Positions 1 to 7,814 of a stretch of 18,219 bases of DNA are shown here, piece by piece (position 1 is the stretch's first letter; every line of letters begins with the position of its first letter). Source of the stretch: Clostridia bacterium (GTDB taxonomy: Bacteria; Bacillota_A; Clostridia; Christensenellales; Borkfalkiaceae). Location of the stretch: NCBI GenBank assembly GCA_017462505.1, contig JAFTQY010000017.1:1-18219 (forward strand). The letters are read 5' to 3'. The position numbers and the translations under genes were made by a program. The notes under the pieces were generated by a model. It ran no database searches and was not told the DNA's origin. It saw nothing but the letters and a program-made list of their open reading frames with translations.

Positions 1-492
1 GTTGGACAAAGGTTCGTCGAGCAAGAATACCTTGGGTTCACGAACGATCGTACGGCCGAGCGCAACACGCTGTCTTTGACCGCCGGACAATGCCTTGGGC
101 TTTCTGGAAAGGTAATCGGTGATACCGAGGATTTCAGCCGCAGCCTTAACCTTCTGATCGATAATTTCCTTGGGTACTTTGCGGAGTTTCAAACCGAACG
201 CCATGTTGTCGTATACGGACATGTGGGGATACAACGCGTAGTTCTGGAATACCATCGCGATATCTCTGTCCTTGGGAACAACGTCGTTTACGAGTCTGCC
301 GTCGATGTAAAGTTCACCGCTGGAAATTTCTTCCAAGCCTGCGATCATACGAAGGGTCGTAGATTTACCGCAACCAGAAGGGCCTACCAATACGATGAAT
401 TCCTTATCTCTGATATCGAGACAGAAATCGAATACTGCTTGTACGCCCGAAGGGTACACTTTGTTAATGCCTTTCAGCAAAAGTCCTGCCAT
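1..492 (-). CDS. Sugar ABC transporter ATP-binding protein, MsmK/UgpC/MalK family (partial, N-terminal 164 residues)
   Basis: This is the cytoplasmic ATPase of a carbohydrate importer (CUT1 class), powering uptake through partner permeases not present here. The visible 164 residues contain Walker [10 protein letters not shown] (37-45), the Q-loop glutamine at 83 within [10 protein letters not shown], the ABC signature LSGGQ (135-139) and Walker B VFLLDE (155-160), in canonical order. The frame runs off the left edge, so the C-terminal regulatory domain that separates MalK/MsmK from other types cannot be seen. The start ATG (490-492 on the plus axis) has a GGAGG ribosome binding site at 502-506. 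No permease or binding protein lies beside it on the right, which fits the known habit of MsmK/MsmX ATPases being encoded alone and shared among several importers; that sharing is inference here. The family call is firm; the substrate is unknown. Confidence 0.95.
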   Translation of the reverse strand, partial: MAGLLLKGINKVYPSGVQAVFDFCLDIRDKEFIVLVGPSGCGKSTTLRMIAGLEEISSGELYIDGRLVNDVVPKDRDIAMVFQNYALYPHMSVYDNMAFGLKLRKVPKEIIDQKVKAAAEILGITDYLSRKPKALSGGQRQRVALGRTIVREPKVFLLDEPLSN

Positions 493-535
493 AATCTTTT
501 TCCTCCAAATGGATTATCATTTTTTCATTACTAAC

Positions 536-564
536 ATTTTACTATATTTTCAAAATTTTTACAA
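536..564 (-). promoter_or_regulatory. Sigma-A-type promoter for the ABC ATPase gene
   Basis: On the minus strand TTGTAA (559-564) is followed by a 17-base spacer and TAAAAT (536-541). This places the start point about 35 bases before the ATPase ATG. The -10 box is one base off consensus and the -35 two bases off. Confidence 0.55.
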
Positions 565-618
565 TGGACATTTTCCACAAACTTCATAGGTCCTATTGTA
601 TATTTTGCACAATTAAAC

Positions 619-640
619 GGGGTTTTTTACCCCTTTTTTT
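619..640. terminator. Weak GGGG/CCCC hairpin with a T tract, between phosphohexomutase and ABC ATPase genes
   Basis: GGGG (619-622) and CCCC (630-633) flank a T-rich 7-base loop, and seven T follow on the plus strand (634-640). On the minus strand, the direction of the upstream phosphohexomutase gene, the tail is only GTTTAATT. It may be a weak terminator of that operon. The four-base-pair stem makes this uncertain, but no better candidate exists in the gap at 493-688. Confidence 0.35.
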
Positions 641-688
641 CACTTTTATCGGCGTAGCCGCCGCAAAGCGCGCTTTTTGGGGTTGTTT

Positions 689-2335
689 TTATCCACCGAT
701 CCACTCGGTTTTTACCGCCTTTGCCAGCGCGGACAGTTTCTCTTCCGCGTCCGTGGGCGAGCTGCCCTTGACCTGCAAATACACCTTCATTTTCGGCTCT
801 GTGCCGCTGGGGCGAATGAGTACGCGGTAGGTATCGTTGACAAAGCGCAAAACGTCGCTCTTGGGCAAGCCGAACAGCCCCGCCGCAAAATCCGCAAACG
901 CAAACGCTTTGCCATCGAACGTCTTTTCGGGGTTCTTGCGGATTTCCGCCAGCATTTCTTTCATTTTTTCCATGCCGTCCTTACCCGGCAAAGAAATCGA
1001 GAACAGATCGGTGCGGTAATAGCCGTATTTTTCGTAAATTTCGCAAAGGACGGTATATAAGCTCTTGCCCTGTCCTTTGAAATACGCGCACGCCTCTACG
1101 ATAAGCATTGCCGCAGACACCGCGTCCTTATCCCGCGCATGCGTGCCGACGAGATAGCCGTAGCTTTCTTCCAAGCCGAGCACGTAATTGTCGGTGTTTT
1201 CGAGCGCCTCGCCGATATATTTAAAGCCCGTCAAAACCTCTTTGACTTCCGCGCCGAAATCCTTGGCGATATCGAACACGATATCCGTCGTAACGATCGT
1301 TTTGATGACGGTAGGCAACGTGCCGAGCGTGCCCGTTTCACGCTTTCTCGACAGGATATAATAGAGCAAAATACTGCCCGTTTCGTTGCCGTTTAAAAGG
1401 ACGTATTCCCCCTTTTCGTTCGCCACCGCGATACCGATACGGTCCGCGTCGGGGTCGGTCGCCATGACAAGGTCGCATTTGCATTTTTCCGCGTCGCGGA
1501 GCGCCAAAGTAAGCGCCGCCTTTTCTTCGGGGTTGGGATAGGGACAGGTCGTAAAATTCCCGTCTGGCTCTTCCTGCTCCGCCACCGTATGCAAAGCGGT
1601 CACGCCGAGCTTTTTCAAAATCGCCTGTACGTACTTTCGTCCCGTACCGTGCAGGGGGCTATACACCACGGACGGCACATTTTCCGCCGTGATTTCGGAG
1701 AGCGAAAACGCCTTGATTGCGTCCAAAAACGCACGTTTTACCTCTTCGCCGAGATAGGTAATCAGGCTTTCGTCGGGGGTGTATTCGTCAAAATAGCCGT
1801 GCGTTTCAATGCAAGCCGTGATCTCTTTCGCCGCGCCGTCGGTGATCTGACAGCCCAGCCCGTTATACACCTTATACCCGTTGTATTCCTTGGGGTTGTG
1901 GCTCGCCGTGATGACGATACCCGCGTCCGCTTTTAAATAGCGTACCGCAAACGAGAGCACGGGCGTGGGCGTGAGCTCTGCAAACAGGTACGCCTTAATG
2001 CCCTTTGCCGACAAAATTTGCGCCGCAAGATAGGCAAACTCTGCGGACATATTGCGGCTGTCGTACGCGATCGCCACGCCGACGGGTTGTCCGTCCGCGT
2101 TTTTCAAAAGGTAATCGGCAAGCCCAAGGGTAGCCTTGCCCACCGAATATACGTTCATGCGGTTCGTGCCCGCGCCGAGCACGCCGCGAAGTCCGCCCGT
2201 ACCGAACGCAAGACCTTTGTAAAAACGATCCTCGATCGCTTTTTCGTCCCCTTGTACGGCAAGCAATTCATCATAGATTTGTTTATTGTCTTTGGTTTTT
2301 TCCAACCATTGTTGATATAATGCAATAACGTCCAT
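689..2335 (-). CDS. Alpha-D-phosphohexomutase (phosphoglucomutase/phosphomannomutase)
   Basis: It interconverts hexose 1-phosphate and 6-phosphate in the cytosol through a phosphoserine enzyme, linking sugar catabolism with nucleotide-sugar and wall polymer synthesis. The 548 residues are full length for the PgcA-like group. TASHNP (143-148) carries the phosphoserine S145, DPDADR (294-299) is the magnesium loop, EESYGY (389-394) is the sugar-recognition loop, and RPSGTEPK (508-515) is the phosphate-binding motif. All four domains are therefore present and intact. The start has AAAGGA eight bases upstream and lies 12 bases after the stop of the aldo/keto reductase, so it is the last gene of the yigZ-like operon. 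Glucose versus mannose preference cannot be decided from the sequence, so no gene symbol is given. Confidence 0.95.
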   Translation of the reverse strand: MDVIALYQQWLEKTKDNKQIYDELLAVQGDEKAIEDRFYKGLAFGTGGLRGVLGAGTNRMNVYSVGKATLGLADYLLKNADGQPVGVAIAYDSRNMSAEFAYLAAQILSAKGIKAYLFAELTPTPVLSFAVRYLKADAGIVITASHNPKEYNGYKVYNGLGCQITDGAAKEITACIETHGYFDEYTPDESLITYLGEEVKRAFLDAIKAFSLSEITAENVPSVVYSPLHGTGRKYVQAILKKLGVTALHTVAEQEEPDGNFTTCPYPNPEEKAALTLALRDAEKCKCDLVMATDPDADRIGIAVANEKGEYVLLNGNETGSILLYYILSRKRETGTLGTLPTVIKTIVTTDIVFDIAKDFGAEVKEVLTGFKYIGEALENTDNYVLGLEESYGYLVGTHARDKDAVSAAMLIVEACAYFKGQGKSLYTVLCEIYEKYGYYRTDLFSISLPGKDGMEKMKEMLAEIRKNPEKTFDGKAFAFADFAAGLFGLPKSDVLRFVNDTYRVLIRPSGTEPKMKVYLQVKGSSPTDAEEKLSALAKAVKTEWIGG

Positions 2336-2347
2336 TTTTTACGTCCT

Positions 2348-3274
2348 TTATGGTAATATTTTGCCCGTGGCAAGATACAGATCGTACCACTCTTCACGGG
2401 TCAGCGTAATATCCGCCGCCGCGCAAATTTCTTTCATGCGTTGGGGGTTGGTCGTGCCCGTAACCGCCTGTTTAAAGGTAGGGTGGCGCAAGATCCACGC
2501 AAACGCGACAGCCGTCGTCGTAACCCCGTATTTTTCAGCGATTTCCGCAAGCTTTGCGTTTAAGATCGGGAATTTTTCGTTGCCGATAAACACACCCTCG
2601 AAAAAACCGTATTGAAGGGGCGACCAAGCCTGCAAGGGGATACCCCGAAGTCGGCTGTATTCCAGCACGTCGCCCGCGCGCGCCACCGATTCGTCCTTGT
2701 ACATATTGACGTTAAAGCCCGCGTCGATCGGAGCGGTATGCCCAAGCGAAAACTGCATTTGGTTTGCCACGATCTCGATCCCCGACGCGCGGAAAAGCTG
2801 CATCTGCGTTGCGGAAAAATTGCTAACGCCGAACGCCTTTACCTTGCCGTCGTCGCGAAGTCTTTCAAACGCCTCGCCAACCTCTTCTGGCTCGACCAGC
2901 GTGTCGGGACGGTGCAGTAGCAAAATATCGATATATTCGGTGTTCAACCGTTTCAAGCTCCCCTCGACGGAGGACAAAATATGCTCCTTGGAAAAGTCGA
3001 AACCGACGATTTTGCCGTTTTCGTCCTTATGGATACCGCACTTGGTTTGCAGAATATAATCCTTGCGGTTTACGCCAAGATCGCGGATCGCCACGCCGAA
3101 CACCTTTTCGCTGTTCCCTGCACCGTACACGTCGGCAAGGTCGAACATGTTCACGCCCGCGCCCATTGCCTCGACCATGACCTTTTCCGTCTGTTCCAAA
3201 GGCTTGTCCGCGATACGCATACAGCCCATCACGATTGACGACGCGTACATGTCCCGTAAAGTACAATATTTCAT
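2348..3274 (-). CDS. Aldo/keto reductase, YdhF-like
   Basis: This is a cytosolic NAD(P)H-dependent oxidoreductase with a TIM-barrel fold, 308 residues long. The catalytic tetrad of the superfamily can be read as D45, Y50 (FDLADVY), K78 (QTKCG) and H121 (LLLHRPD). The C-terminal GTTNPQRM segment is the expected cofactor-phosphate region. The ending, with an REEWYDLYLA stretch, resembles the YdhF group, whose physiological substrates are unknown. A strong AAAGGAGG precedes the ATG. It sits between the YigZ-like gene (41-base gap) and the phosphohexomutase (12-base gap), probably in one transcript. Family is secure; substrate is not. Confidence 0.93.
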   Translation of the reverse strand: MKYCTLRDMYASSIVMGCMRIADKPLEQTEKVMVEAMGAGVNMFDLADVYGAGNSEKVFGVAIRDLGVNRKDYILQTKCGIHKDENGKIVGFDFSKEHILSSVEGSLKRLNTEYIDILLLHRPDTLVEPEEVGEAFERLRDDGKVKAFGVSNFSATQMQLFRASGIEIVANQMQFSLGHTAPIDAGFNVNMYKDESVARAGDVLEYSRLRGIPLQAWSPLQYGFFEGVFIGNEKFPILNAKLAEIAEKYGVTTTAVAFAWILRHPTFKQAVTGTTNPQRMKEICAAADITLTREEWYDLYLATGKILP

Positions 3275-3315
3275 AGAGTTTCCTCCTTTTGTTGTTCGTA
3301 GTTTTTACAAGGCTC

Positions 3316-3948
3316 TTATTCCTTAAACGGCACGTAGTATGCCTTGCCCTTTTCGTAAGACACTCTGCCCTGCATATAATCGACAAGCGCGCGGATAAAG
3401 CTTTCCCCTTCCGCTTTTTTCACCGCCACGGTAAAGGAAACTTTTTCGCCGTAATCGGTGGAAAGGGGGGTACAGGTATGCGACGAAAGGTATTTTTGCA
3501 CACCGTCAATGCCCGTGTAATCGACGGTCAGCGTATATTCCTCGCACATTTCCAAAAGGCGAATATCCGCCCCGTCGAGGTTTTCCGCCGCTGACGACGA
3601 ATAGGCGCGCACCAGCCCGCCCGCTCCCAGCTTTACGCCGCCGAAATACCGCACGACCGCTACCGCCGTTTCAAACAGCTTTTTCGCCTTTAACGCCTCT
3701 AAAATCGGGACGCCCGCCGTGCCCTGCGGCTCGCCGTCGTCCGAAAAGCGTTGCAAATGCCCCGTCTTATCCGAAACAAATGCATAACATACGTGGGTCG
3801 CAAGGGAATGTTTCGAGCGGATCTCCGCGATAAACGCGCGCGCCTCTTCCTCACTCTCCACGTGCGCGGAAAAGGTGATAAATCGGGATTTTTCTATGAT
3901 TTTTTCGCTCTCGTGACGGCTAAACACCGTCCGTACCGATTTTCCCAT
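3316..3948 (-). CDS. YigZ/IMPACT family protein (UPF0029)
   Basis: This is a 210-residue protein of the IMPACT/YigZ family, whose bacterial members have an N-terminal IMPACT fold and a C-terminal ferredoxin-like domain; the biochemical role is poorly defined and has been linked to translation-related regulation. DDGEPQGTAG (70-79) and RYFGGVKLGAGGL (100-112) are the family hallmarks and are intact. A longer frame begins at 3993, but that ATG lies inside the spacer of a perfect promoter (3976-4004) and encodes a lysine/arginine-rich non-family stretch. The ATG at 3946-3948 instead has AAGGAG six bases upstream and begins the conserved part, so I chose it. It is the first gene of an operon with the aldo/keto reductase and phosphohexomutase. 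Confidence 0.93.
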   Translation of the reverse strand: MGKSVRTVFSRHESEKIIEKSRFITFSAHVESEEEARAFIAEIRSKHSLATHVCYAFVSDKTGHLQRFSDDGEPQGTAGVPILEALKAKKLFETAVAVVRYFGGVKLGAGGLVRAYSSSAAENLDGADIRLLEMCEEYTLTVDYTGIDGVQKYLSSHTCTPLSTDYGEKVSFTVAVKKAEGESFIRALVDYMQGRVSYEKGKAYYVPFKE

Positions 3949-3975
3949 CTTCCGCTCCTTTTTCCGCTTTTTTCC

Positions 3976-4004
3976 ATTATAGCACAAGCGCATGTTCTTG
4001 TCAA
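3976..4004 (-). promoter_or_regulatory. Perfect-consensus sigma-A promoter for the YigZ-like operon
   Basis: The minus strand reads TTGACA (3999-4004), 17 bases, TATAAT (3976-3981). The start point should fall near 3969, giving a leader of about 20 bases before the ATG at 3948. An inverted repeat ACAAG-N8-CTTGT (3984-4001) fills most of the spacer and might be an operator. Confidence 0.9.
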
Positions 4005-4010
4005 TAAAGC

Positions 4011-4037
4011 GAGCGGCGAAATTTTCTTCCGCCGCCC
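4011..4037 (-). terminator. Probable terminator hairpin downstream of tyrS
   Basis: Ten bases after the tyrS stop, the minus-strand RNA can fold GGGCGGCGGAA with UUUCGCCGCUC around a GAAAA loop: an 11-pair stem including G-U pairs. The following bases are GCTTTATT, so the U tract is poor. It lies directly before the YigZ-operon promoter. Confidence 0.55.
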
Positions 4038-4047
4038 TGATTTTATC

Positions 4048-5241
4048 TTATTTTACCACCACTTTGAGATGTACTTTTTTACCCTTGTGCAAAACAAATT
4101 CGTTAGAGGGAATGGGCATATTCGCGTCCGTTACCTTAGTATCGTCTACGGAAACGCCGCCCTGTTCGATCAAACGTCTTGCCTCGCCCTTGGATTTTGC
4201 AACGCCCGCCGCAACCATCGCGTCTACGACCGTAGCTACGTCCGATACTTCCTTAGTCAACAGTTCCGCGTCCGCGCCGCCGAACGCCGCCTTTGCTTGG
4301 CTCTGCGCCAAGTTCGCCTTTTCTTCGCCGTGCACCTCTTTCGTCAGCTCGTACGCCAAAACCTCTTTCGCCTTGTTGATACGCTCGTCGCGGTGCGCGC
4401 AAAGCTCTGCAATCTGCTCCAAAGGCAAGAACGTGAGCAATTTCATGCACTTTTCCACGTCCTCGTCCGCGATATTGCGCCAGTACTGATAGAATTCGTA
4501 CGGGGTGGTCTTGTTTTCGTCCAGCCAAACCGCGCCCTTTGCCGTTTTGCCCATTTTCTTGCCATCCGAAGTCGTCAAAAGGGTAAACGTCATTGCGTAC
4601 GCAGGCTTTTGCTCCTTAACGCGAATGAGGTTAGCGCCCGCCAAAATGTTGCTCCATTGATCGTCGCCGCCAAGCTCCAACTGACAGCCGTACTTTCTGT
4701 ACAGCACAAGGAAATCGTAGCCCTGCATCAGCATATAGTTAAATTCCAAGAAAGAAAGCCCGCGTTCTAAGCGTTGCTTAAAGCATTCCGCCGTCAGCAT
4801 TTTGTTGACGGAAAAATGCGTGCCGATCTCGCGCAAAAATTCGATATAATTCAAATCGAGCAGCCAGTCGCCGTTGTCCACGACGATCGCCGCGTTTTCG
4901 CCCTCGAAATCGATAAAGCGCGCCATCTGCTTTTTGAAACATTCGACGTTGTGACGGATCGTTTCTTTCGTCATCATCGAACGCATATCCGTTCTGCCCG
5001 ACGGGTCGCCGACCATCGCCGTACCGCCGCCGATCAAAATGATGGGCTTGTGCCCCGCCTGTTGCATGTGGTGCATAGCGATCAACTGCATAAAGTGCCC
5101 TACGTGCAACGAATCCGCCGTGGGATCGAACCCGATATAAAAAGGCACGCTTTCCTTGCCGAGCTTTTCATACAGCTCTTCTTCAAAAACCGTCTGTTTT
5201 ACAAAACCGCGCGCGCGGAGCGTGTCCATTACGTTTGCCAT
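4048..5241 (-). CDS. tyrS: Tyrosine--tRNA ligase
   Basis: This class I synthetase charges tRNA-Tyr with tyrosine in the cytosol. The 397 residues are of normal length. [13 protein letters not shown] ends at residue 49 with the HIGH-type motif HVGH (46-49), and KMGKT (229-233) is the KMSKS-type loop. Tyrosine-pocket residues Y169, Q173 and D176 fall at the same numbers as in the Geobacillus enzyme. A C-terminal S4-like RNA-binding domain is indicated by [14 protein letters not shown] longer frame starts at 5280, but the ATG at 5239-5241 is preceded by AAAGGAG with good spacing and begins the conserved MANVMDTL start. The leader is only about 45 bases, too short for a T-box, which often controls tyrS in Firmicutes. 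Confidence 0.98.
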   Translation of the reverse strand: MANVMDTLRARGFVKQTVFEEELYEKLGKESVPFYIGFDPTADSLHVGHFMQLIAMHHMQQAGHKPIILIGGGTAMVGDPSGRTDMRSMMTKETIRHNVECFKKQMARFIDFEGENAAIVVDNGDWLLDLNYIEFLREIGTHFSVNKMLTAECFKQRLERGLSFLEFNYMLMQGYDFLVLYRKYGCQLELGGDDQWSNILAGANLIRVKEQKPAYAMTFTLLTTSDGKKMGKTAKGAVWLDENKTTPYEFYQYWRNIADEDVEKCMKLLTFLPLEQIAELCAHRDERINKAKEVLAYELTKEVHGEEKANLAQSQAKAAFGGADAELLTKEVSDVATVVDAMVAAGVAKSKGEARRLIEQGGVSVDDTKVTDANMPIPSNEFVLHKGKKVHLKVVVK

Positions 5242-5292
5242 TGTATATACTCCTTTGTTCGCCTCTCTTTTCCAGAGCAAGCTATATGCAAT

Positions 5293-5322
5293 ACTGTATC
5301 ACTTTTTCCGCGCGTTTGTCAA
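5293..5322 (-). promoter_or_regulatory. Sigma-A promoter for tyrS
   Basis: TTGACA (5317-5322), an 18-base spacer and TACAGT (5293-5298) on the minus strand. The start point would lie about 45 bases before the tyrS ATG, so tyrS is transcribed independently of the small upstream ORF. Confidence 0.75.
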
Positions 5323-5359
5323 GCGTTTTGCCCTTTTTTTCGCGGCTAAGGGAAAGAAA

Positions 5360-5375
5360 TTGTCTTAAAAGACAA
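5360..5375 (-). terminator. Small inverted repeat over the stop codon of the small ORF
   Basis: TTGTCTT-AA-AAGACAA is a perfect seven-base inverted repeat. On the minus strand it can form a six-pair hairpin with a UUUA loop, followed by TTTCTTT. It contains the TAA of the 70-residue ORF. It could be a weak terminator or a protein-binding site. Confidence 0.35.
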
Positions 5376-5577
5376 GGCTTTGACGGTTTTCCGCCTCTAC
5401 GGGCGGCAAAATGTCCGAAACGCCGCCCACGAACGTCAGCCCCGCGTACAGCTCCGCCACCGCCTGCGCGTGCGTTCTTTCCCGCAGTCCCTGCGCGATT
5501 TTTGCGTTGCACGCCGCGCGCTTTTCCCGCGCCCGTCTTTCTTCCATTTTCGTCACGTATTCGTCAAAATATAACAT
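5365..5577 (-). CDS. Small hypothetical protein (70 residues)
   Basis: I do not recognise a family. The 70-residue product has a charged, probably helical N-terminal half rich in arginine, lysine and glutamate (KMEERRAREKRA at about 11-22) and a C-terminal half with small hydrophobic residues and prolines. There is no signal peptide or membrane segment. A longer frame begins at 5607, but that ATG lies on the -10 box of the predicted promoter; the ATG at 5575-5577 has an AAGGCGG-like site and a 23-base leader. It is transcribed divergently from the WYL regulator through overlapping promoters, which supports a real and probably regulated gene. The function is unknown, but it could be the regulator's target. 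Confidence 0.6.
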   Translation of the reverse strand: MLYFDEYVTKMEERRAREKRAACNAKIAQGLRERTHAQAVAELYAGLTFVGGVSDILPPVEAENRQSLVF

Positions 5578-5606
5578 GTTTTTCGTCCGCCTTTTTGATT
5601 TTTGCA

Positions 5607-5635
5607 AGCATAGAATAGCACAGAAAACTTGACAA
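5607..5635 (-). promoter_or_regulatory. Promoter of the small ORF, overlapping the divergent WYL promoter
   Basis: On the minus strand TTGTCA (5630-5635), 17 bases and TATGCT (5607-5612). Its -35 box covers the same bases as the -35 box of the plus-strand promoter, so the two promoters probably compete. Confidence 0.55.
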
Positions 5636-5657
5636 CATCTGTCATATATGTTAAAAT
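5629..5657 (+). promoter_or_regulatory. Sigma-A promoter of the WYL regulator
   Basis: TTGACA (5629-5634), 17 bases, TAAAAT (5652-5657): a near-perfect promoter with a leader of about 39 bases before the regulator ATG at 5703. Confidence 0.8.
5630..5652. promoter_or_regulatory. Candidate operator: two overlapping inverted repeats in the divergent promoter
   Basis: TGACA-N5-TGTCA (5630-5644) and AACAT-N9-ATGTT (5634-5652) overlap each other, the shared -35 region and the spacer of the WYL promoter. A dimeric regulator bound here would block both promoters, which fits autoregulation by the adjacent WYL protein. This is inference from position and symmetry. Confidence 0.45.
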
Positions 5658-5702
5658 ATTTTCAGAAAAAAATAAACTTTTTTCGCAAGCAGGGGTAGAT
5701 TT

Positions 5703-6629
5703 ATGAAATTTTACATTTTGATCTCGATTTTGTTCGACCTTTTGGCAAAGCGCAAGGTGACGGCGAATTACCTTGCCGAAAAATACGAAATCTCGCCGCG
5801 GACGGTGTATCGGTACGTCGATTTGATGTCCACCGTCTTGCCCGTGTACGTCAAGCAGGGCAGAGAGGGCGGTATCTATATCTCGGACAATTACAAACTG
5901 CCGATGGGCTTTATGACCAAGGACGAATACGAGGCGGCGATCGAGGCGCTTTCCGCTATGTATTCCCAGCTCCCGCAACAACGGTTTTTGGACGCAAAGC
6001 GCAAGCTGTCGGCGCAGGTAAAATCGGAGATCCGCGATTTGACCTTATCGGGCGAGATCGGGAATATCTTGGTGGACGGCGGCACTTGGGGGGATACCCA
6101 TACCTTTTCGGAAAAGGTGCGCCTCGTCGAAGAATGTATCCGCGATAAGATCGTTTTGGATATCGAATACCGTTCCCGCATGGGCGAAAAAACGCAAAGA
6201 AAAATAGAGCCGCACGTGCTTGTTTTTAAGCAAAGCGTGTGGTACGTGTTTGCGTTTTGTCATAAACAGCGCGCCTTTCGTCTCTTCCGTTTGGGGCGTA
6301 TTTTTGCCGCCTTGAAAACGGACGAAACCTTTGTAAAACGCCCCTTTGCGCGCGAGGATATCCCCTTGAATTACTGGACGAACGAAAGGACGGTGACGGC
6401 GGTTTTCGACGTGGACGAGAGCGCGTTTGCTGACGCGCAGGACTGGCTGGGTGTGGAAAATTTGCAATATAAAAACGGGAAATGGCAAGCGGAAGTCACC
6501 CTGCCCGACGACGATAGCTTGGTGCAAAAAATCGTCAGCCTTGGCGCGGGAATGAAAGTCGTTGCACCCAAGGAACTGTGTCAGCGGGTTGCCGACTACG
6601 CCGAAAAAGTGACTGCTCTGTATCGATAA
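5703..6629 (+). CDS. WYL-domain transcriptional regulator (HTH_11-WYL, YafY-like)
   Basis: This is a DNA-binding regulator of 308 residues, the usual length for the class. A winged helix-turn-helix occupies residues about 5-62 (VTANYLAEKYEISPRTVYRYVD region at 19-40). A WYL domain covers about 140-215 and includes W180-Y181 followed by an FRLFRLGRI segment (192-200), the basic stretch expected to sense a ligand or nucleic acid. A WCX-type C-terminal domain covers about 225-308. The start has an AGGGG site. It is transcribed alone, ends at a strong terminator, and is divergent from the small ORF. It probably controls its own promoter and that ORF; the ligand is unknown. Confidence 0.92.
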   Translation: MKFYILISILFDLLAKRKVTANYLAEKYEISPRTVYRYVDLMSTVLPVYVKQGREGGIYISDNYKLPMGFMTKDEYEAAIEALSAMYSQLPQQRFLDAKRKLSAQVKSEIRDLTLSGEIGNILVDGGTWGDTHTFSEKVRLVEECIRDKIVLDIEYRSRMGEKTQRKIEPHVLVFKQSVWYVFAFCHKQRAFRLFRLGRIFAALKTDETFVKRPFAREDIPLNYWTNERTVTAVFDVDESAFADAQDWLGVENLQYKNGKWQAEVTLPDDDSLVQKIVSLGAGMKVVAPKELCQRVADYAEKVTALYR

Positions 6630-6649
6630 TTTTCCTTTCCTTGCACAAA

Positions 6650-6677
6650 ACCGACGGTATACGCCGTCGGTTTTTTT
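6650..6677 (+). terminator. Rho-independent terminator of the WYL regulator gene
   Basis: ACCGACGG (6650-6657) and CCGTCGGT (6664-6671) form a perfect eight-pair stem around TATACG, followed by seven T (6671-6677). Confidence 0.92.
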
Positions 6678-6695
6678 ACGCGATTTTATTTTGTG

Positions 6696-6724
6696 GAATA
6701 TTCAAAAATCCCGCCGTCTATAAT
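6696..6724 (+). promoter_or_regulatory. Possible sigma-E-like (mother-cell) promoter before murG-yunB
   Basis: GAATATT (6696-6702), 14 bases, TCTATAAT (6717-6724). The first element matches the sigma-E -35 consensus KMATATT exactly. The second shares the TA, A and T core of CATACANT. No sigma-A -35 box stands 17 bases before the TATAAT. The predicted leader is about 31 bases. Confidence 0.35.
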
Positions 6725-6761
6725 AATATTGAACGATTATTAGGCGTTAAGGCGGTGTATT

Positions 6762-7814
6762 ATGAAAAAAATTCTTTTTACGGGCGGCGGTAGCGCGGGG
6801 CACGTCGTGCCCAACCTTGCGATCCTTGACGAGATTATCGCAAGTGGCGAGGCGGACGTGTGCTATATGGGTACGGACGGCATTGAAAAAAGCTTGGTTT
6901 CTACCCGTAAGATCCCCTATTACGAGATTTCCTGTCCTAAACTGCGGCGGCACGGCGGGTTTTCCGCACTTTGGCAAAACGCCAAAATCCCCTTTGCCTT
7001 TTCCCGCGCTGTCAAGCAGGCGGAAATCGGCATCAAAACCTTTCAGCCCGACCTTGTCTTTTCCAAGGGCGGGTACGTTGCTCTGCCCGTGATCCACGCG
7101 GCGCGGCGACTGCGCATCCCCTGCCTGACCCACGAGAGCGATCTTTCGGCGGGGGTAGCCAACCGCTTGGCGGCGAAAAAATGTCACCTCGTTTTGACTT
7201 CCTTTCCCGAAACCGCACAGCGGTTTAAAAACGGAAAACACGTCGGCGCGCCTTTGCGGCGGAGTCTTTTTAACGTTTCGCGGCTGAGCGCGCGAAAGCA
7301 ATACAATCTTTTACCCGACGAAAAGGTGTTGCTAATCCTCGGCGGCGGGAGCGGGAGCACGGCGATCAATAACGCCGTCCGCGAGCATATCAAAGAGCTG
7401 ACCGATTTTTGCACGGTTTTGCATATCTGCGGCAAGGGTAACCGCGTGGAAAGCAATATCAAAAATTATATCCAAGAAGAGTTCATCGCGGACATGGGTG
7501 GGGCGTACGCCTGCGCCGACGTGGTTTTATCCCGTGCGGGCGCGGGGGCTTTGTTTGAAATTATAGCCTTAAAAAAGCCGTCTGTTCTCGTGCCCCTTTC
7601 TCGCGCGTCGCGGGGCGACCAGATACAGAACGCCGCGTATTTCCGCGACAAGGGGCTGTGCCGCGTTCTGCCGCAGGATAATCTTACAAAAATCGTGCCC
7701 GAAATCAAGAAAGCGTTTGCGGATACCGAGCTGTTTATCCGTCTGCAAGAGCACGAGGAAATAAACGGCACGGAGAATATTCTTGCCGAAATCCGCCGTT
7801 TGTTACGCCCGTGA
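6762..7814 (+). CDS. murG: UDP-N-acetylglucosamine--lipid I GlcNAc transferase MurG
   Basis: MurG adds GlcNAc to lipid I to make lipid II on the inner face of the cytoplasmic membrane, the last cytoplasmic step of peptidoglycan synthesis. The 350 residues form two GT-B Rossmann domains. The N-terminal glycine loop GGGSAGH (8-14) is present. HESDLSAGVANR (124-135) is the acceptor-side loop, GGGSGST (194-200) the second glycine loop, and SRAGAGALFE (257-266) plus SRASRGDQIQNA (280-291) form the UDP-GlcNAc site; these variants are those of clostridial MurG. AAGGCGG precedes the ATG. It is not beside mraY, murD or ftsW as is usual; instead its stop overlaps the start of yunB, which hints at a sporulation (cortex) role. 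Whether another murG exists in the genome is not visible. Confidence 0.93.
   Translation: MKKILFTGGGSAGHVVPNLAILDEIIASGEADVCYMGTDGIEKSLVSTRKIPYYEISCPKLRRHGGFSALWQNAKIPFAFSRAVKQAEIGIKTFQPDLVFSKGGYVALPVIHAARRLRIPCLTHESDLSAGVANRLAAKKCHLVLTSFPETAQRFKNGKHVGAPLRRSLFNVSRLSARKQYNLLPDEKVLLILGGGSGSTAINNAVREHIKELTDFCTVLHICGKGNRVESNIKNYIQEEFIADMGGAYACADVVLSRAGAGALFEIIALKKPSVLVPLSRASRGDQIQNAAYFRDKGLCRVLPQDNLTKIVPEIKKAFADTELFIRLQEHEEINGTENILAEIRRLLRP

Noticed and set aside
665..676. AAAGCGCGCTTT, a perfect 12-base palindrome downstream of the phosphohexomutase gene
   Set aside because: No loop for a normal hairpin and no link to a promoter; such short palindromes are expected by chance in this composition.
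3949..3993. Upstream ATG of the YigZ-like gene giving 15 extra residues
   Set aside because: It lies in the spacer of a perfect promoter and has no ribosome binding site; the internal ATG has a good one.
3751..4770. Long plus-strand open frame (339 codons) opposite the YigZ-like gene and tyrS
   Set aside because: Shadow of two well-supported minus-strand genes; composition is rich in arginine, histidine and phenylalanine as expected from antisense reading.
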